Below are positions 23,127-24,998 of a DNA stretch of 24,998 nucleotides, one piece after another. Position 1 is the first letter of the stretch, and each line of letters opens with the position of its first letter. This DNA is from JADKAV01 sp963818505 (GTDB taxonomy: Bacteria > Actinomycetota > Actinomycetes > S36-B12 > UBA10799): assembly GCA_963818505.1 (NCBI GenBank), contig CAWFSJ010000009.1:1-24998 (forward strand). The letters run 5' to 3'. A program made the translations under genes and the position numbers. The notes beneath the pieces were generated by a model. The model saw only the letters and a program-made list of their open reading frames with translations, made no database searches and was not told where the DNA came from.

Positions 23127-24014
23127 GTGAACGAGACCACGGCGTTGAACGCAGGTGCCGAGGTGCGCGAGGTCGTTGCCCTGCACGAAGCGGCGGGTCG
23201 ACGATTCACTGCCGACGGCATCGGGTCGTTCGTGCGGCGTGCGGGCACTGGCGATCCGGTGGTACTGATGCACGGTCTGCCGGCGTCCAGCTTCCTCTAC
23301 CGCAAGGTGATCGACGAGCTGGCGGCGATGGGGTTCGATGCGTTGAGTTTCGACCTGCCTGGGCTTGGCCTGGCCGACAGGTCACCGGGCCTTGACGTGT
23401 CCATCGCCGGGCTGGGCAGGTTCTCGGCGGCGGCCGTGGATGCCCTCGGCCTAACCGACTTCCACCTCGTCGTCCACGACGCAGGCGGTCCGGTCGGATT
23501 CGAGTTGTGTGGTCTGCTGAGCGACAGGGTTCGTTCGCTGACGATCCTCAACACGATGCTCGGACTCGGCAAAGCTCCGTACCCGGGTGAACTGCTGGCG
23601 CGGGCCGCGCACTCAGTGCGAGGACCAATGGCCAGCCCCCGCGTGTGGCGGCTGATGATGCGCCGCGTTGGAATCGCCGACATGTCTGCGGTGTCGCCGG
23701 CGGAGCTTGACGCCTATCGCGTCCTAGCGCTCGGCGATGACCAGGGCGCCGGCTACCTGCGGATCATGCGCCGTCTGCGCTCGGCGCCTCCGGGGGACTA
23801 CTCCGCGGTCGTGGACTCGCGGCGAGTGCGTTATCCAGTGGCCGTCGGGTGGGGTGCGCGCGACCCGATCCTGCCGCTGAGTCGCAACGGTCTGGCGATT
23901 CTGGCGGCCACGGGTTTGTCATCGATGTCAGCGGTCCCCGGGAAGCATTTCCTCCAGGAGGACCAAGCCCCGGCCGTCGCCGGCATCATCGCCGCCAATG
24001 CGAGACGTGGCTGA
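23127..24014 (+). CDS. alpha/beta hydrolase, haloalkane dehalogenase/epoxide hydrolase-like
   Basis: The product is 295 residues. The oxyanion segment 'VVLMHGLPASSFLYRKV' (45-61) resembles the HGNPTSSYLWR motif of haloalkane dehalogenases. The nucleophile elbow 'VVHDAGGPVGFE' carries Asp118 rather than Ser, which points to dehalogenase/epoxide-hydrolase chemistry rather than esterase. The remaining triad residues are Asp246 in 'GARDPILP' and His274 in 'GKHFLQED'. A cap domain covers about residues 145-220. The usual Trp after the nucleophile in dehalogenases (D-W-G-G) is Ala here, so halide binding is uncertain. The GTG at 23127 is the most plausible start because it matches the family N-terminus; no ribosome site is seen. 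It is divergent from the lipoprotein gene. Confidence 0.83.
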   Translation: MNETTALNAGAEVREVVALHEAAGRRFTADGIGSFVRRAGTGDPVVLMHGLPASSFLYRKVIDELAAMGFDALSFDLPGLGLADRSPGLDVSIAGLGRFSAAAVDALGLTDFHLVVHDAGGPVGFELCGLLSDRVRSLTILNTMLGLGKAPYPGELLARAAHSVRGPMASPRVWRLMMRRVGIADMSAVSPAELDAYRVLALGDDQGAGYLRIMRRLRSAPPGDYSAVVDSRRVRYPVAVGWGARDPILPLSRNGLAILAATGLSSMSAVPGKHFLQEDQAPAVAGIIAANARRG

Positions 24015-24019
24015 GGAAC

Positions 24020-24036
24020 GGCGAAGCGCCTTCTTT
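24020..24036 (+). terminator. short stem-loop after the alpha/beta hydrolase gene
   Basis: GGCG-AAG-CGCC followed by TTCTTT lies six bases after the hydrolase stop. The stem is only four base pairs, so it is at best a weak intrinsic terminator. Confidence 0.3.
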
Positions 24037-24070
24037 GGGCGGGATCCCAGAGGTGGCCACGCCACGGCCC

Positions 24071-24898
24071 TCAAGTCCCCTCGTAGGAAGGGAACTGAGC
24101 CGCCAAGTGAGAACTCAGTTGGTGCACGTCCAGATTTCCCGCTTGCTCCTTGCCGATCAGACGCGTGAGGCGGCGGACTGTCGCCACCACCACGTCACGC
24201 ACGGAGAATGCTGGAGCGGATAGCGGCCAGTCTGCGTCGACGAAGCACAACGCGCCCTTGACGGGCGTGTTGCAGACGGTTTGCTGCACGAGTCGTGTCA
24301 GGTTCAGGACCCCGTCGACAAGATGCGTGCGATCTCTGCCGCCTACCCGCAGACTCTCAGTCCTGGGCCGGAAGAGACCACCTTCAGTTTTGCGTTCCGG
24401 GCGGCCTTTGTAGCGCTTCGCATCGATGACCCAAACGGCTGCCGGTGTGATGACGAGATGGTCGATGTTGGCCCTGCTGCCCGGTATACGTCTGTCGTGA
24501 AGGACAGCGACCCCATCATCGATAAGGCGGTTCAGACGAGTGCCGAGGCGCTCCTCGCCGATGGCGCCGCACTCCCAAGCGTGCGTGCTGGGTCTCTCCT
24601 TCGAGCCAGCCACAACCAGTCCGCCCATGCGACCCCACCGCGCGCGGATCCGCTGTTCATCGGCCGCCTTTCGTCTCTCGTGCTCGCGGCGGGCAGAGGC
24701 CCCTGGAGTGCCAGGGGTCGGCAACTGGGCTTGCACCATTGGGTCGGGGTTGACCGCCGCGGTAGTGCAGGCCAAGCACCAGACATTCCCGGAGCCGAGG
24801 TCCGAGACCGCAGCAGCCTGCGGCTGGATGACCAACCCGCACCAACTGCATGGCGCCGGTTGTGTCAGCCGCACCCAGATGGCTTGTGGCTTCGACAT
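24071..24898 (-). CDS. NERD-domain (nuclease-related) protein with N-terminal zinc-ribbon-like segment
   Basis: The product is 275 residues from ATG 24898, with a G-rich ribosome site about eight bases upstream; an in-frame TTG at 24904 is less likely. The N-terminus has two Cys pairs (17/20 in 'CSWC' and 41/44 in 'CLAC') that could bind zinc. A charged linker (68-90) follows. The NERD domain at about 110-230 has 'GAIGEERLG' (Glu115/116), 'NIDHLVITPAAVWVIDAKRYKG' with Asp146 and the D-A-K (159-161) version of the PD-(D/E)xK core, and 'VKGALCFVDADWP'. NERD domains are related to restriction-type nucleases; most members are uncharacterised. It converges with the hydrolase gene. Confidence 0.85.
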   Translation of the reverse strand: MSKPQAIWVRLTQPAPCSWCGLVIQPQAAAVSDLGSGNVWCLACTTAAVNPDPMVQAQLPTPGTPGASARREHERRKAADEQRIRARWGRMGGLVVAGSKERPSTHAWECGAIGEERLGTRLNRLIDDGVAVLHDRRIPGSRANIDHLVITPAAVWVIDAKRYKGRPERKTEGGLFRPRTESLRVGGRDRTHLVDGVLNLTRLVQQTVCNTPVKGALCFVDADWPLSAPAFSVRDVVVATVRRLTRLIGKEQAGNLDVHQLSSHLAAQFPSYEGT

Positions 24899-24998
24899 GG
24901 TCAAACCCCCGTTTCGCCCCTGGATCCGGAGGCTGTGTTGGAGTCATCGGTCCGCGCGCCATGCGAGTTGAGTGTTCGCAGTCCCAGTGCGCCGCGGC

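Noticed and set aside
22058..23395. Plus-strand open frame of 445 codons
   Set aside because: It is mostly antisense to the lipoprotein gene with its signal peptide and ribosome site; its composition (Arg/Gly/Val-rich) is that of a shadow frame.
24905..24998. Possible further gene at the right edge
   Set aside because: The 94 bases contain no convincing coding frame with a start, and no RNA gene or repeat is visible.

Overview
The window is about 25 kb of high-GC DNA that looks actinobacterial. The evidence is a DUF222/HNH (13E12-type) gene behind a perfect mycobacterial-type SOS box, frequent GTG/TTG starts, several apparently leaderless starts, and overlapping stop/start codons. I cannot name a genus. 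I see no rRNA, tRNA, CRISPR array or insertion sequence, and no stretch over 300 bases without a gene or gene remnant.

Positions 1-3570: the end of a VOC-fold protein, a small alanine-rich lipoprotein, two tandem paralogous genes of unknown function on the minus strand, and the DUF222-HNH gene whose promoter carries the SOS box.

Positions 3583-13316: a carbohydrate uptake and catabolism locus. A UgpC/MsmK-type ATPase gene (minus strand) diverges from a tightly coupled eight-gene plus-strand operon: DeoR-type regulator, SIS-domain sugar-phosphate isomerase, substrate-binding lipoprotein, two permeases, GH4 alpha-galactosidase-like enzyme, PfkB kinase and GatZ/KbaZ-like protein. My reading is that an alpha-galactoside or galactosamine-containing glycoside is imported and cleaved, the released sugar is phosphorylated and isomerised to tagatose 6-phosphate, and the GatZ-like protein takes it into glycolysis. 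No KbaY/GatY aldolase is present, so the GatZ-like protein may be a tagatose-6-phosphate 4-epimerase.

Positions 13334-19388: a defence/toxin-antitoxin block. It holds a HepT/MntA pair whose MntA carries an N-terminal XRE-type HTH, the remains of a second nucleotidyltransferase module, an AbiEi/AbiEii-like pair whose nucleotidyltransferase is split by a frameshift, and a divergent ~1000-residue protein combining HIT, phospholipase-D-like nuclease, SF2 helicase and DUF3427-like parts. Palindromic candidate operators lie in front of both regulator-like genes.

Positions 19400-24998: a metallo-beta-lactamase-fold hydrolase and MarR regulator operon with paired palindromic operators, a decayed VapBC-type module, a large lipoprotein with an apparent internal duplication, a haloalkane-dehalogenase-like alpha/beta hydrolase, and a NERD-domain protein with an N-terminal zinc-ribbon-like segment.
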